Of a stretch of 64,000 bases of DNA, positions 1-9,708 are shown in pieces. The notes below the pieces were generated by a model. That model was not told the DNA's origin, searched no databases, and saw only the letters and a list, made by a program, of their open reading frames with translations. Location: NCBI GenBank assembly GCA_008729055.1, contig SDUX01000004.1, positions 992,001-1,056,000 of the forward strand, given 5' to 3'. The DNA comes from Pyropia haitanensis (taxonomy: Eukaryota > Rhodophyta > Bangiophyceae > Bangiales > Bangiaceae). The position numbers were made by a program, and so were the translations under genes. Every line of letters starts with the position of its first letter. Within the stretch, counting starts at the first letter, position 1.

Positions 1-339
1 ACTACGAGTAGTGACTATGGTAGTTGACATCGAATGTCTCGACTCAATTGTCAACCATCAAGTTGGTCACGCCCAACGTCGGGTCAATTGGCATTGTTGG
101 CCATAAAAGTGGGGTACACCCGCCCGGATTTCCGTCGGCGGTCGGCGTCGTGCCCCGGTGTCAGCCAAGAGCCCAGCCACGGGGCGGGGACGGACGGCCA
201 GGCTGGCGCGGCTCCCAGCACCGAGTGCCTTCGAGGCTTGCTTCCAACATAGAACACGCGGGCGGGCGAGGCCCTCCGCCATTGGTCAAGAAGATATGTC
301 CTCTCACCGCGCTCCTCACCCACCGTCGCCCCCCTCCTG
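1..339 (+). repeat. Segmental duplication copy A, left arm
   Basis: Non-coding sequence that matches about 15216-15552 in the same orientation with many substitutions. Landmarks shared by both are the motif around 287-300 (ttggtcaagaagatatgtcc), the segment around 165-200 (tgtcagccaagagcccagcc and a following gacggac) and the opening agtagtga. The match continues to the window edge, so the duplication starts outside the window. The arm stops exactly where the 340-5480 insertion begins and resumes at 5481. Confidence 0.8.
330..339. repeat. Target-site duplication, left copy
   Basis: The 10-bp sequence CCCCCTCCTG sits directly outside the left terminal inverted repeat and is repeated at 5481-5490 directly outside the right one. 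A length of 9-11 bp is characteristic of Mutator-like elements. Because the site begins in a C run, its outer boundary is uncertain by one base. Confidence 0.8.
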
Positions 340-363
340 GCTCCCGTCCCATGCACACACGAG
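340..363 (+). repeat. Left terminal inverted repeat (24 bp)
   Basis: Begins GCTCCCGTCC and ends CACACGAG. It is the exact reverse complement of 5457-5480. The match ends at 363, where the left side runs into a T9 tract. Confidence 0.88.
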
Positions 364-1800
364 AATTTTTTTTTGAATTGGGTCTGTTTTGAAACTTGAT
401 TGACACGCCGAGAAAGTTCACATTTACCTAATCTTTTCTTGTGTTTCATAACTTTTACTAATGTTTCTTAAACTTCCTCTAATTTTTGCTATTTCCCCTA
501 GATACCGCTATTTGTGTACTTAAACGATGCAAAACGAAGCAAACAACTCGTTTATTACGTGATTAGCGATAAATCAGCCGTTGAATAAGGGCGATCCAGC
601 TACGGTTTACATTTGCGTCCCTGATGGGGGCGAGACCGATTGAAGTGCCCTTTTTGATTGCGTCAGGGGCTTTCCGACTGTCTCAGAGACTCGTTGGATA
701 TCACTCGCAAGGGGATGGACGCGATGATTGTACGCAGCGGCAATGATGACTGTGAAGAACCGCGCGTTCCTGTACCTTACCAATCAGCAAACAACAAGAC
801 TCCAACCGTTCATCGTGTATTCAAGATGGCCTGGCCACAGCTCCGAAGCCATTGCTGGCTTGATTAGCTTTCGAGTGCGGCGGTCGTGAGCAGGCCAATC
901 TGGCGGTAGTGCGCCGACCTCGAGACTGGCACCATTCACACTTAATCAAGTCAGCCTTGACGGCTTCTACAAGGAATACACAGTCACGCTGAGAGCGGAT
1001 ATGTGACTGGTGGCGGCTTCCTCTTGGCAGAACTGGCCTGTGCTAGTGCGACGGTCGCCTGGTTCCAATTCGTCTTCTTGTCTGCCGCTATTGATTGCTA
1101 CACAATGTGTACACGTTGCATTCGTTTCCGCTATAGCTTATAGTGTGCGTTCTCATCATATTCGTCAGGAGCCATTTATCTTCCTTGTCAAGTTTATTTT
1201 TAATTTGTTCTCTTATTTCATTAATTGCGCACTTCGCTTGCGAGGCACGCGTTTCCGTCGTTTCCTGCTGCCAGAGGCCGTGGCTCGTGCGCGCCGCGAG
1301 TGTCACGACTTCTCGTCCCGCGTGTACACGTATTACCCTCTCGTGTGCCGTCATTGCGCTCTCGTTGCGTTTTGCAGCTGTCGCGTCGCTGCGAGTACTC
1401 GCGCGAGTGGGCTTGCTCCACGGCGACTGGATGGGCCCGCTTTGGAGGGGAGGGAACGACTGTCTGGGGTAGTGATTAGGGTTGCTGCCAGAGGTGAGCG
1501 AGCGGGGAGCGGTGGAGAGATACGTAGGCAGCCGGCTATTCTTGCGACTCGACTGTGCATCACTGTGTGCCCGTGTCGCACTTTTTGTCGCAGGTGGCGT
1601 CAGGGGGCACGTGGTAGTCAAGTGTCCTAGGTCGGGGTCGAATTGTGTCAGTGGTGGGGTTCCTGCACTCAGTGCACATGAACAGCAAGGACAGCGATCG
1701 ATAGCGGCGGAGATCGGTGCGCATATGCACCACGCGTGCGGCATGGTGGAGATCGTCCCTAGGCGCTTGCATGCGGGGGGAGGCCAGCTGCTTCCACGCG
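364..1800. other. Left interior of the insertion; AT-rich island, no gene recognised
   Basis: Roughly 364-660 is strikingly AT-rich against the surrounding GC-rich DNA, with runs of T and repeated TTTCTTAAA-like words. The short frames here (for example 658-867 on plus and 1010-1630 on plus) show no motif I recognise and have ordinary lengths for non-coding DNA of this composition. I see nothing that supports a gene. Confidence 0.5.
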
Positions 1801-1804
1801 CCGC

Positions 1805-2720
1805 CGCGCCCAGCTGATGGTGGTGGGTGGGTGCGGGGTGTCGGCGAGTGGGGGAGGTGCCCGACACGGTGGCAGTGGTGGTGGTGGTGCGGCGGGAAGC
1901 CAACTCCCCCCACACACCGCCGCGCCCAGCTGCAGATGGTCGGTGGGTGGGTGGGGGGTGGCGGCGAGTGGGGCTTGTGCCCGCCCTCGACACCACCACC
2001 CCGACACGGTGGCAGCGGTGGTGGTGGGGCGGCGCCAGGCCGAGCCCCCGCGCACGCCGCCGCGCCCAGCTGGTGGTGGTGGGTGGGTGGGGTGTTGCGG
2101 CGAGGGGGGATTGTGCCCGCCGTCCACACCACCACCCCGACACGGTGGCAGTGGTGGTGGTAGAGCGGCCCCTAACAAACTCCCCCGCGCACGCCGCCGC
2201 ACCCAGCTGGTGGTGGTGCGTGAGTGGGGGGTGGCGGCGAGAGACCACTGCGCCCACTTTCCACACCACCACCTCGACACGGTGGCAGTGGTGGTTGTGG
2301 GGCGGCGCCAGGCCGAGCCCCCGCGCACGCCGCCCCGCAGAGCTGGTGGTGGTGGGTGGGTGGGGGGTGGCGGCGATCGGGGGGTGTGCCCGCCCGGTGC
2401 ACCACCAACCCGGCACGGTAGCAGTGGTGGTGGTGGTGCGGCGGGAGACCAGCTCCCCCCGGACGCCGCCGCACCCAGCTGGTGGTGGTGGCTGGGCGGC
2501 GGGTGGCGGCGAGAGGCCACTGCGTCCACCCTCCACACCACCAACCCGACATGGTGGCAGTGGTGGTGGTGGGGCGGCGGGAGACCAGCTCCCCCCACAC
2601 GCCGCCGCACCCAGGTGGTGGTGGTGGGTGGGTTGGGGGTGGCGGCGAGTGGGGGGTGTGCCCGCCCCGCGCACCACCACCTCGACACGGTGGCGGTGGT
2701 GGTTGTTGGCGGGCGCGCAG
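1805..2720. repeat. Minisatellite, period about 136 bp
   Basis: The anchor CCAGCTG(G)TGGTGG recurs near 1809, 1928, 2065, 2201, 2337, 2473 and 2610. Spacing is about 119 bp once and then about 136 bp, giving close to seven diverged units. Each unit contains a purine-rich GGTGGTGGTGGGTGGG block, a GTGCCCGCC segment and an inner accaccacc...gacacggtggcag block that could pair with the GGTGGT block as a hairpin. Long frames across this array on both strands (for example 1088-2725 on minus) are a by-product of the repeat. Confidence 0.85.
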
Positions 2721-2995
2721 GGCACTGCATCTGCCCCCCCCGACGCTGGGGTGTCAGCGGACGTGGGCGGTGCTACGCGCAGCGCGGACGACGCGGACGA
2801 TGCCGCCGACCACGGCGGGACGCCCGTAGGCGGGGCCGCTACAGACGGGGCTTACCCTACGTCGGCCCCGCTTGGTGTGGGGCACTAGGGCAGCCCTGGG
2901 GGCCGGGCGGGGCGGGGCGCCCCGTTGGGTGGCGGGGCCATGCCAGTCTATGGCGCGGGCGCCACGCCGGGGGCGGTTGACGGTGCGGCACGCGA

Positions 2996-3215
2996 CTGGC
3001 CAATGGTAAAAGTGTTGCCATCGATCTGGCCAATGGTAAAAGTGTTGCCATCGATCTGGCCAATGGTAAAAGTGTTGCCATCGATCTGGCCAATGGTAAA
3101 AGTGTTGCCATCGATCTGGCCAATGGTAAAAGTGTTGCCATCGATCTGGTTAATGGTAAAAGTGTTGCCATCAATCTGGCCAATGGTAAATGTGTTGCCA
3201 TCGATCTGGCCAATC
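2996..3215. repeat. Perfect 30-bp minisatellite, 7.3 copies
   Basis: A 30-bp unit (core ccaatggtaaaagtgttgcc followed by atcgatctgg) is repeated head to tail with almost no divergence; only units five to seven carry single changes. Because 30 is a multiple of three, both strands stay open and would encode ten-residue repeats (WPMVKVLPSI on plus, IGQIDGNTFT on minus). The near identity indicates recent expansion. There are no unique spacers, so it is not a CRISPR array. Confidence 0.93.
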
Positions 3216-3559
3216 AACGGGCGGCACTGGGGGGTGCGGATTGAGCGGAGCGGATCAAGCCGGCGGGCACCTTGGCGGTCGGCGAGTGGCGTACCGCCAC
3301 TGACGGCGGGGGCACGGGGGCAGCGCGCTGGCTACACGGCGAGGCCGGGCAAGGACGGACGCGAGGACGGGCGAGCTGAGGCTGTAGTGTGGTGTGGGTC
3401 TGCCCTGCACGCGGGGCACCGAGATAGGTGTGTGTGTGTGTGTGCGCGGGCGGGGGACCGAGGAGAGAGCCGGTGCGAGCAGCGCCGTATATGAGCGTAG
3501 TGACCGGCAAAGAGATAGGAAAAAAAAAAAAAAACCGCCGACGCCAGCAGCAGCAACAT

Positions 3560-5120
3560 GCCGCGAACCTCAGCAGAGGCGGCGCATCAGCCGGCGACCA
3601 CCGCCCACGGCGACAACTTGCCGCCGTCGGGGGGGGGGCAGTGCCCCCAGCCAGCGGCCGCCGCCCACGGCGACAACTTGCCGCCGTCGGGAGGGGGGCG
3701 GCGACGCCAGCCGGCGACCACCGCCAACGGCGACATGTTGCCGCCGTCGGGGGGTTGGCGGTGGTGCCAGCCGGCGGGCACCGCCAACGGCGACGACTTG
3801 CCGCCGTCGGGGGACGGGGGGCGCCGCCTGCAAACAGGATGCGCCCAGACAGGAAAAAAAAAAACAAGCGCCGACGCCAGCAGCAGCAACATGCCGCCAA
3901 CATCAGCAGAGGCGGCGCATCAGCCGGCGACCACCGCCCACGGCGACAACTTGCCACCGTCGGGGGGGGGGCAGCACCGCCAGCGAGCGGCCGCCGCCAA
4001 CAGCGACAAGTTGCCGCCGTCGGGGGGGGGCAGCACCGCCAGCCAGCGGCCGCTGCCCACGGCGACAACTTGCGGCCGTCGGGGGGGGGGCGGCGGTGCC
4101 AGCCGGCGGGCGCCGCCAACAGCGACAAGTTGCCGCCGTCGGGGGGGGGGCAGTACCGCCAGCCAGCGGCCGCCGCCCACGGCGACGACTTGCCACCGTC
4201 TGGGGGGGGGTAGCACCGCCAGCCGGCGGCCGCCGCCCACGACAACAACTTGCGGCCGTCGGGGGGGTGGCGGTGGTGCCAGCCGGCGGGCGCCGCCAAC
4301 AGCGACAAGTTGCCGCCGTCGGGGGGGTGGCGGTGGTGCCAGCCGGCGGGCGCCGCCCACAGCGACAAGTTGCCGCCGTCGGGGGGGGGGGCAGTGCCGC
4401 CAGCCGGCGGGCACCGCCCACGGCGACAACTTGCCGCCGTCGGGGGGGGGGCAGCGACGCCAGCGAGCGGCCGCCGCCCACGGCGACGACTTGCCGCCGT
4501 GAGGGGGGGCGCAGCACCGCCAGCGAGCGGCCGCCGCCCACGGCGACAACTTGCCGCCGTCGGGGGGGTAGCGGTGGTGCCAGCCGGTGGGCGCCGCCAA
4601 CAGCGACAACTTGCCGCCGTCGGGGGGCGGGGCGCACCGCCGCCAGCCGGCAGCCGCCGCCGTCAACACCAGCAACACGTCGCCGTCGGGGAGGGGGGGC
4701 ACCGCCGCCAGCTGGCAGGCGCCGCCGCCAACAGGGACATCTTGGCGCCGTCGGCGGGGGGGGGAGCACAGCCGCCAGCCGGTAGCCGCCGCCGCCAACA
4801 CCAGCAATACGCCGCCGTCGGGGGGGGAGGTGCACCGCCGCCAGCTGGCAGGCGCCGCCGCCATCAGCGACAACATGCCGCCGTCGGCGGGGGGGGGGGC
4901 ACCGCCGGCAGCTGGCAGGCGCCGCCGCCAACAGCGACATCTTGGCGCCGTCGGCGGGGGGGGGAGCACGGCCGCCAGCCGGTAGCCGCCGCCGCCAACA
5001 CCAGCAATACGCCGCCGTCGGGGGGGGGGGTGCACCGCCGCCAGCTGGCAGGCGCCGCCGCCATCAGCGACAACATGCCGCCGTCGTGGGGGGGGGGGCG
5101 GCGCCGCCAGCCGGCAGGCC
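3560..5120. repeat. Complex minisatellite, unit about 60 bp with higher-order copies
   Basis: A unit of about 60 bp with the core acggcgacaacttgccgccg followed by tcggggggggg and cagcaccgccagccagcgg repeats from 3590 to about 4620. A larger block starting with cagcagcagcaacatgccgc appears at about 3548 and again at about 3880. From about 4620 the units are a variant (accagcaacacg, ggcaggcgccgccgcc), and a higher-order block of about 190 bp at 4738-4888 repeats at 4930-5087. Each unit has its own G7-G10 tract. Long frames on both strands through the array are not treated as genes. Confidence 0.88.
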
Positions 5121-5456
5121 AAGTTCTCAAAGAGTTGACCATCTGTCACGACAAGTGCGCAACAGCAGTCGTCTGCTTGTGTTGCTACTAAAGAGTCTTG
5201 ACTTTCAAGAAAGCACCGTGCGTCAGCAACGTGTTCAGCTTCCATGCCATCTTTCAGAAAGCTTGACAACGCTGCAAGGGAGCTGTAAGTCGTGTATCCC
5301 AAGGGTTCTGTTGGCTGATGCTGTTTGGAGCCCGAGCGCTGTGCGCCGCTACATACAGGCTGCGGCTGAGAACGGTCGAGCGCTTGCGCTCCCATCCATC
5401 AGTTACACCACGGATCGTCTCCACCTCGAAATCTATTGGTGGGATGAAACCGGTCC
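5121..5456. other. Right interior of the insertion, unique sequence
   Basis: Unique sequence of lower GC content between the minisatellites and the right terminal inverted repeat. One minus frame that runs on from the repeat array ends at 5395 and has a mixed composition here that looks more protein-like than the array. I cannot assign it to a transposase or any other family. It may be a relic of the element's coding part. Confidence 0.35.
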
Positions 5457-5480
5457 CTCGTGTGTGCATGGGACGGGAGC
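5457..5480 (-). repeat. Right terminal inverted repeat (24 bp)
   Basis: Reads CTCGTGTGTG...GGGAGC on plus, the exact reverse complement of 340-363. It is followed directly by the right target-site copy. Confidence 0.88.
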
Positions 5481-5490
5481 CCCCCTCCTG
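5481..5490. repeat. Target-site duplication, right copy
   Basis: CCCCCTCCTG, identical to 330-339, immediately outside the right inverted repeat. Confidence 0.8.
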
Positions 5491-6097
5491 CTTCCACACG
5501 GCCCCATCGCATCTCCGTCAGGTGAGAGAGACATACAGGGCGGTGAGAGACCCGAGGAGGAGACTGCGTGGCGGCGGTCACCCACGCTGGACACGTCCGG
5601 CTTGCATTGCCGACACGCGCCCAGAGCGACGGATGCAAACACTCGTCACTCACACAACCCTACAGACTTCGTGACGGTGTGTGCCCCATGTAGACCGCCC
5701 GTTCGTTGCCGCCCCCCTGCGCCAGGTGATCGGTGGCCAATTAGCAGTGAGGATTGCATCCGCGGCAGTGACCACCGAGGCAACCCTGTGCCTACGCGTC
5801 GCAGCACGGTGGACATGGGCGAGTGGAAGGAGAGGGTGCGATACGTGTGCACACCGCTTTGAAAGTACAACCAGATTCGACCAGAGTGCCTCTGAAGACG
5901 TGGCTTGTCACTCATGACCAGGTTGGACACGGTTTGTCCACGGATGCATGGGGGGTGCCTCACGGGGCTGCTGGGAGAGGGGTCGAGGTGACCCATGACA
6001 AGGTTTCTCTCTTGCATGTGCCCCTGCATTGCAGCACAGGGAGCGGCTCTGGGGCTGCAGGGCGACGCTGTGGGGCTCGATGTTGGCCGCCAAAAGA

Positions 6098-6105
6098 TAT
6101 AAAAG
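6098..6105 (+). promoter_or_regulatory. TATA box of small-family gene A
   Basis: TATAAAAG lies 196 bp upstream of the ATG at 6301. The same motif at an equivalent distance is found in copy B (16176-16183), and a related box precedes member C. Three independent occurrences in front of homologous genes support it as a core promoter element. Confidence 0.75.
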
Positions 6106-6300
6106 GGTTGCCACAGCAGAGTCACTTCCACGAACTCCATCCCATCTCCTCCCCAGCAGATGCCAGCAGCCTCCCCGCGCTCAGGTCCACACTTGCCTGC
6201 GCCTTTGTTGCGTCCGCGCTGTCGCCCCCCCTCCCGTTCCCGTACCCACGCCTTTCCTCCCCTCCCCCCCTCCCCCCTTTCCCCTCCCACCTTTGCGCCA

Positions 6301-6608
6301 TGGTCCGCCCCGGCGACCGCTGGCTCGCCCACCTCGAGGCAAACGAGGATAACGCGACGACCCCCTACAAGGTTGAAGCCGCTCTCATCGACGCCCGCTT
6401 TGCCCACCGTTGCGACAAGTGGTGGAACGAGGAAGCCGACTCGGATGTGTCGTGGCACACCAAAGCGGTGAACAACTACAAGAGCGCCGCGGCCACCTTC
6501 TGGGCCGCCTACGAAGACGAGACGACACCCCACATTTACAACGCGCTGGCGACGGCGGCCAAGGCCGCGTCCGCCCGGGCGGCTGAGATGGAAGGGACGT
6601 CGTCCTGA
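6301..6608 (+). CDS. Small-family protein, copy A (C-terminally truncated)
   Basis: Encodes about 102 residues beginning MVRPGDRWLAHLEANEDNAT. I do not recognise the family. Compared with copy B (149 residues) it is nearly identical through the conserved core (DKWWNEEADSD, NNYKSAAATFWAAYEDE, TPHIYNALATAAKAASARAA) but stops after MEGTSS. The next bases read gtcctgaagccg where copy B has gtcgtcgacgccg, so a small deletion brings in TGA; about 25 bp further the two copies cease to align. The Cys-rich tail of B (CGCDVC onward) is therefore missing. It may be a truncated but expressed form or an incipient pseudogene. The ATG follows a pyrimidine-rich leader shared with B. Confidence 0.6.
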
Positions 6609-6634
6609 AGCCGTCGAGCGGCAAGGGCTGCTCG

Positions 6635-7688
6635 TAGATCCGGGCTTGGTCCTCGCCGCCACTGTTCCCCAGCGGCGACGGGAGCCCGGCGGTGACGGGG
6701 CGACGGCAAGGTCTGCGGCGAGTACTGCCGGCCGACAGGCAGCGACGGAGGAGGGGGGGGGTAGCAGCCTCGGCGCCATGCGCGCGGCCGGGCGGCGGTG
6801 TCCGTAGCGCTGTGGCAACTCGAGCAGCGTCGGCAGCGCAGCGGTGTCGGGGCGGCGGGGACATACGTCGCCCAGCTGCTCGGACTGGCTGGGAGCTTCC
6901 TGCTGCGCCGGCAGGCCAAAGGCGGCCATGTGGGCGCAGGGGCATTCCTTAGCAGCCGTGCGGCGGTTAGGGAGGGGGGGGGCGACGCCGAGCAGCCTAA
7001 ACAGCGCGGCGGAAGCGGGTGGGCAGGGGAGCCGGCCGGGCCGCGCTCGCAGCACGGGACGTAAAGGGGAAGAGGTTTGCGCCACGCTATATGTAAGAGC
7101 ACGCCCTCGGTCACAAAATCCCGCGTTGACTGCTGCGTCAGGTTTTGCCATCCGTGCTCCACGCTGCTGCTGCACAGCGTAGCAAGCCAAACGACCGACC
7201 AGCGGGCCGCTCTCACGGGGCGTGTGGGTGGTGGCCAGGCGTCCCCGGTGGGTTGTGCCCACGCGCGGCGTGAGCCCCGCACACGCAGCCGCGGGGGGTT
7301 GGCCCTGGGTGGGGACGGCGGCGGGCACCGCCGCCGCGGTCGCGGCGGCGCCGACGCGGTCGTGCCCGCCCGGTACGGGCGGGCGTGGCGGGCTGTTATA
7401 GAGCGGCGCCCGCGCGGCAAGCAGGGCGTACCACGCCCGCCGCGGACCCGACACGGCGGCGGCAGCGGCGGCGGCGGCGGCGCCGTCGGCGGGCGGCGGG
7501 CGGCGGCGCCCGTCGACGGGCGGCGGCCCGCCCCGCCCGCCGCGTTGCGCGGCTGCCGCCCCGCCGCGGCGTGGCGCGCGGCCACCGCCGCGGCGGCGCC
7601 ACCAGCAACGGGGGTGCCGCGTGCGCGGCGTGGCCGGCACGGCGGCGCGGCGGCGGCTGCCGCCGCGGCTGCCGCCGGCCGGGCCCGC
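6635..7688. other. Gap between small gene A and the F-box gene
   Basis: About 1 kb of extremely GC-rich sequence. Long frames exist on both strands (a minus frame reaches from 7640 to 5646) but they are Arg/Pro/Ala-rich, cross into the duplicated promoter region and carry no motif I recognise. The part nearest 7688 is probably the 3' untranslated region of the F-box gene. Confidence 0.4.
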
Positions 7689-8777
7689 TCACGCCGCCGC
7701 CACCGCCGCCGCGGCGTCCGCCTCCCCCGCCGCCCACGACACGGTCACCGCCGCGGGCGCCACGGCCGCCGCCACCGCCCGCTCGTACGCGAGCCGCTCG
7801 GCGCACGGCGGCAGCGGGGCGGCGGCGCCCCCCCCCCCCCGCGCCGCTCGTAGCGGGCGGCCAGCACCAGCACCCGCAGCCGCCGCAGCCGCCGCAGCGC
7901 CCCAACCGTGCCCGCGCCGAGCGGCGCGTCCGCCACGACCGCCAGGTGCGTCAGCGCCGCGGCGGCCACGCCCGCCGCGGCCACCGCCGTGACCGCCGCG
8001 TCCGCCCGCACCCCATCGTCGTGCACCCACAGCGCGAGGCGGGTGAGGCGGGTGGGCGGCCACGGGGGCGGCCGCCCCCCCGGCGGCCCGCCGCCGCCGC
8101 CGGCGTCGCCATACAGGTCCACGCCCAGGCTGGTCAGCGCGGGGAAGGCGGCGTCGGCGGCGGCGGCAAACCGTGCCGCCGCCGCCCACGAGACGAGGCT
8201 GACGCGGACCGCGCGGAGCGTGTCGGGGTGGGGGTGGCGGCCGAGGCCGAGCGCCGCGCCGCCCGCGTCAACGTCGGTCGCGGAGAGGGTGAGGGCGGCG
8301 GGGAGTGCCGCGACGGCCGCCACCTCCGCCGCGACGGCCGTCAGGTCGTCGGTGTCATAGGCGGGGACGAGGGAGGTGAGGCGGCGGCGGGCGTAGAGGG
8401 TGGCCACCCGCGCGCCGGGCGGACACGCGCACAGGCCGAGGCGGAGGTGCGCGAGCGCGGGCAGCGCGGGCGCGGCCAGCGCCGCAAACGCGCCGCCGCC
8501 GCCGCCGCCACCGCCGCCGCCGCCGTCACCGTCTCCGCGCACCGAGCCGGTGAGCGTCAGCGTGACGAGCGCCGGGCAGTGCGCGGCGATGGGCGCCAGC
8601 GCCCGCGCGTCGAGGCGGTCGGCGGCGAGCGCGAGCACCCGCAGCGCCGGCAGCGGCGACAGCACCACCGCCGGCACGGCCGGCAGCGACAGCCGCCGCG
8701 AGCGGCGCGGCGGCCACCCGCCGCGCACGTCGAGTGACAGCTGTTCCAGCGTGGGGGGGAGGCCGGCCGCGGCGGCC

Positions 8778-8818
<41 letters not shown>

Positions 8819-9708
8819 CGCCGTGGGGGGGACCGCCGGGGGGGGCGCCGCCGCCGACGTGCCGCCGCCGCCGCCGCCGCACGGCGTCGGCTCTGACGTG
8901 GACGCCGCCGCCGCCGCGGCGGCGGCTGCCGCCGGCGGGTGCGCCGACGACGGCGGCGGTGGCGGCGGCGGCGGCGACGGTGGCGACGGCGGCGGCGGCG
9001 GCGACGGCGGCGGCGGCGGCGGCACCGACGGGTCGACGGCGGCGACGAACGCGGCGACCGCGGCGCCGTGGAGGGCGACACGCCGCAGCGGCAGCGGCGG
9101 CGTGCCGCCGAGCAGGGCGCGGACGGCGGGCACCCCCCCCCCCCCACGCCCAACCGGACGCCACCCACGCGCAGCGACGCGAGCGTCGACCGCAGCGCCG
9201 CGGCCGCCGCGGCGGTCAGCGGCACGCGCAGGCGGCCGGCGCGGTCCGCCGGCGCCTCGGCGGCGGGCGCCCACACCTCCGCCGCCACCCCCGCCGCCGG
9301 CACCCCCCCCCCCCCCCCCCCCCCCCGCCGTCGCCGTCGCCGTCGCCGTCGCCGCCACCCCCACCGCCGACAGTCGCACGCCGCCGGCGTCGCCCACCCC
9401 CCACCCCCCCCACACCGTCTCGGGGGTGACGCGCACCCTCCCCCCCCCCCCAGTATCGGTGCCGACGCCGCGGCACCCGCCGGCGGCGTCGGCCGGTGGA
9501 GGTAGACGCCGCCGCTGGTGATGGTGGCGGTGGTGCCGACGCCGCCGGTGGCGGCGGCGGCGGCGCGGCCGCGGCGGCACGTGGCGGCGAGCGACCGCCG
9601 CGTGGCGGGGGGGGCCGCCGCCGCGACGAGCGTGAGGAGCTCGTCGGGGAGGTCGAGCAGCGTCGCGTGGGGGGGGGTGGGGGGGGGGGGGGGGGGGGGG
9701 GGTGCCAT
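7689..9708 (-). CDS. F-box protein with LRR-like repeats (several frame breaks)
   Basis: The N-terminus begins MAPPPPPPPPTPPH and leads straight into an F-box helix pattern (LLDLPDELLTLVAAAAPPA, then RRSLAATCRRGRAAA), the Skp1-binding module of SCF ubiquitin ligases. The C-terminal part has repeated Leu-rich segments (LEQLSLDV, LPALRVLALAADRL, LPALAHLRLGL, LTRLALWVHDDGV, LTHLAVVAD, LRRLRVLVLAARY) of the kind seen in F-box/LRR substrate receptors. The readable frame switches at four C tracts: 9440-9451 (12), 9303-9326 (24), 9133-9146 (14) and 7828-7840 (13). The span to 7689 assumes the last switch, after which LAYERAVAAAVAPAAV is read. Poly-Gly/Ala/Pro tracts interrupt the repeats. The substrate is unknown. 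Confidence 0.65.

Larger units (their letters stand above)
340..5480. mobile_element. MULE-like insertion, non-autonomous
   Basis: A 5,141-bp insertion bounded by perfect 24-bp inverted repeats (340-363 and 5457-5480) and flanked by 10-bp direct repeats. The paralogous duplication copy at 15.2-16.7 kb continues through the same point without the insert, so it serves as an unoccupied site. Structure in order: AT-richer left part (about 364-1000), mixed sequence to 1800, a 136-bp minisatellite, a perfect 30-bp minisatellite, a complex array with a unit of about 60 bp, and a unique right part (5121-5456). I see no intact transposase frame, so movement would depend on an enzyme encoded elsewhere. 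TIR and TSD structure fits the Mutator superfamily; the family name is inference from TSD length. Confidence 0.8.
5481..6634 (+). repeat. Segmental duplication copy A, right arm
   Basis: Colinear with about 15562-16706. Identity is high from about 5880 on, covering the 5' flank, TATA box and most of the small gene. Similarity ends at about 6634 inside the gene's 3' part (the shared word caagggctgc), which is where copy A of the gene loses its C-terminal coding sequence. Confidence 0.85.

Noticed and set aside
1088..2725. 545-codon minus frame across the first minisatellite
   Set aside because: It is kept open by the 136-bp repeat and translates to repeated Pro/His/Thr sequence with no domain; the same DNA is open on plus as well.
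2996..3215. CRISPR-like appearance of the 30-bp repeat
   Set aside because: Units are directly adjacent without spacers, and the window is eukaryotic nuclear DNA.
3920..5395. 491-codon minus frame and several plus frames over the 60-bp array
   Set aside because: Products of the repeat; open in most frames and rich in Pro/Arg/Gly only.
7385..9521. Long plus frames (450 and 373 codons) opposite the F-box gene
   Set aside because: Arg/Ala/Pro/Gly composition of an antisense shadow; the minus strand has the F-box and Leu-rich segments.
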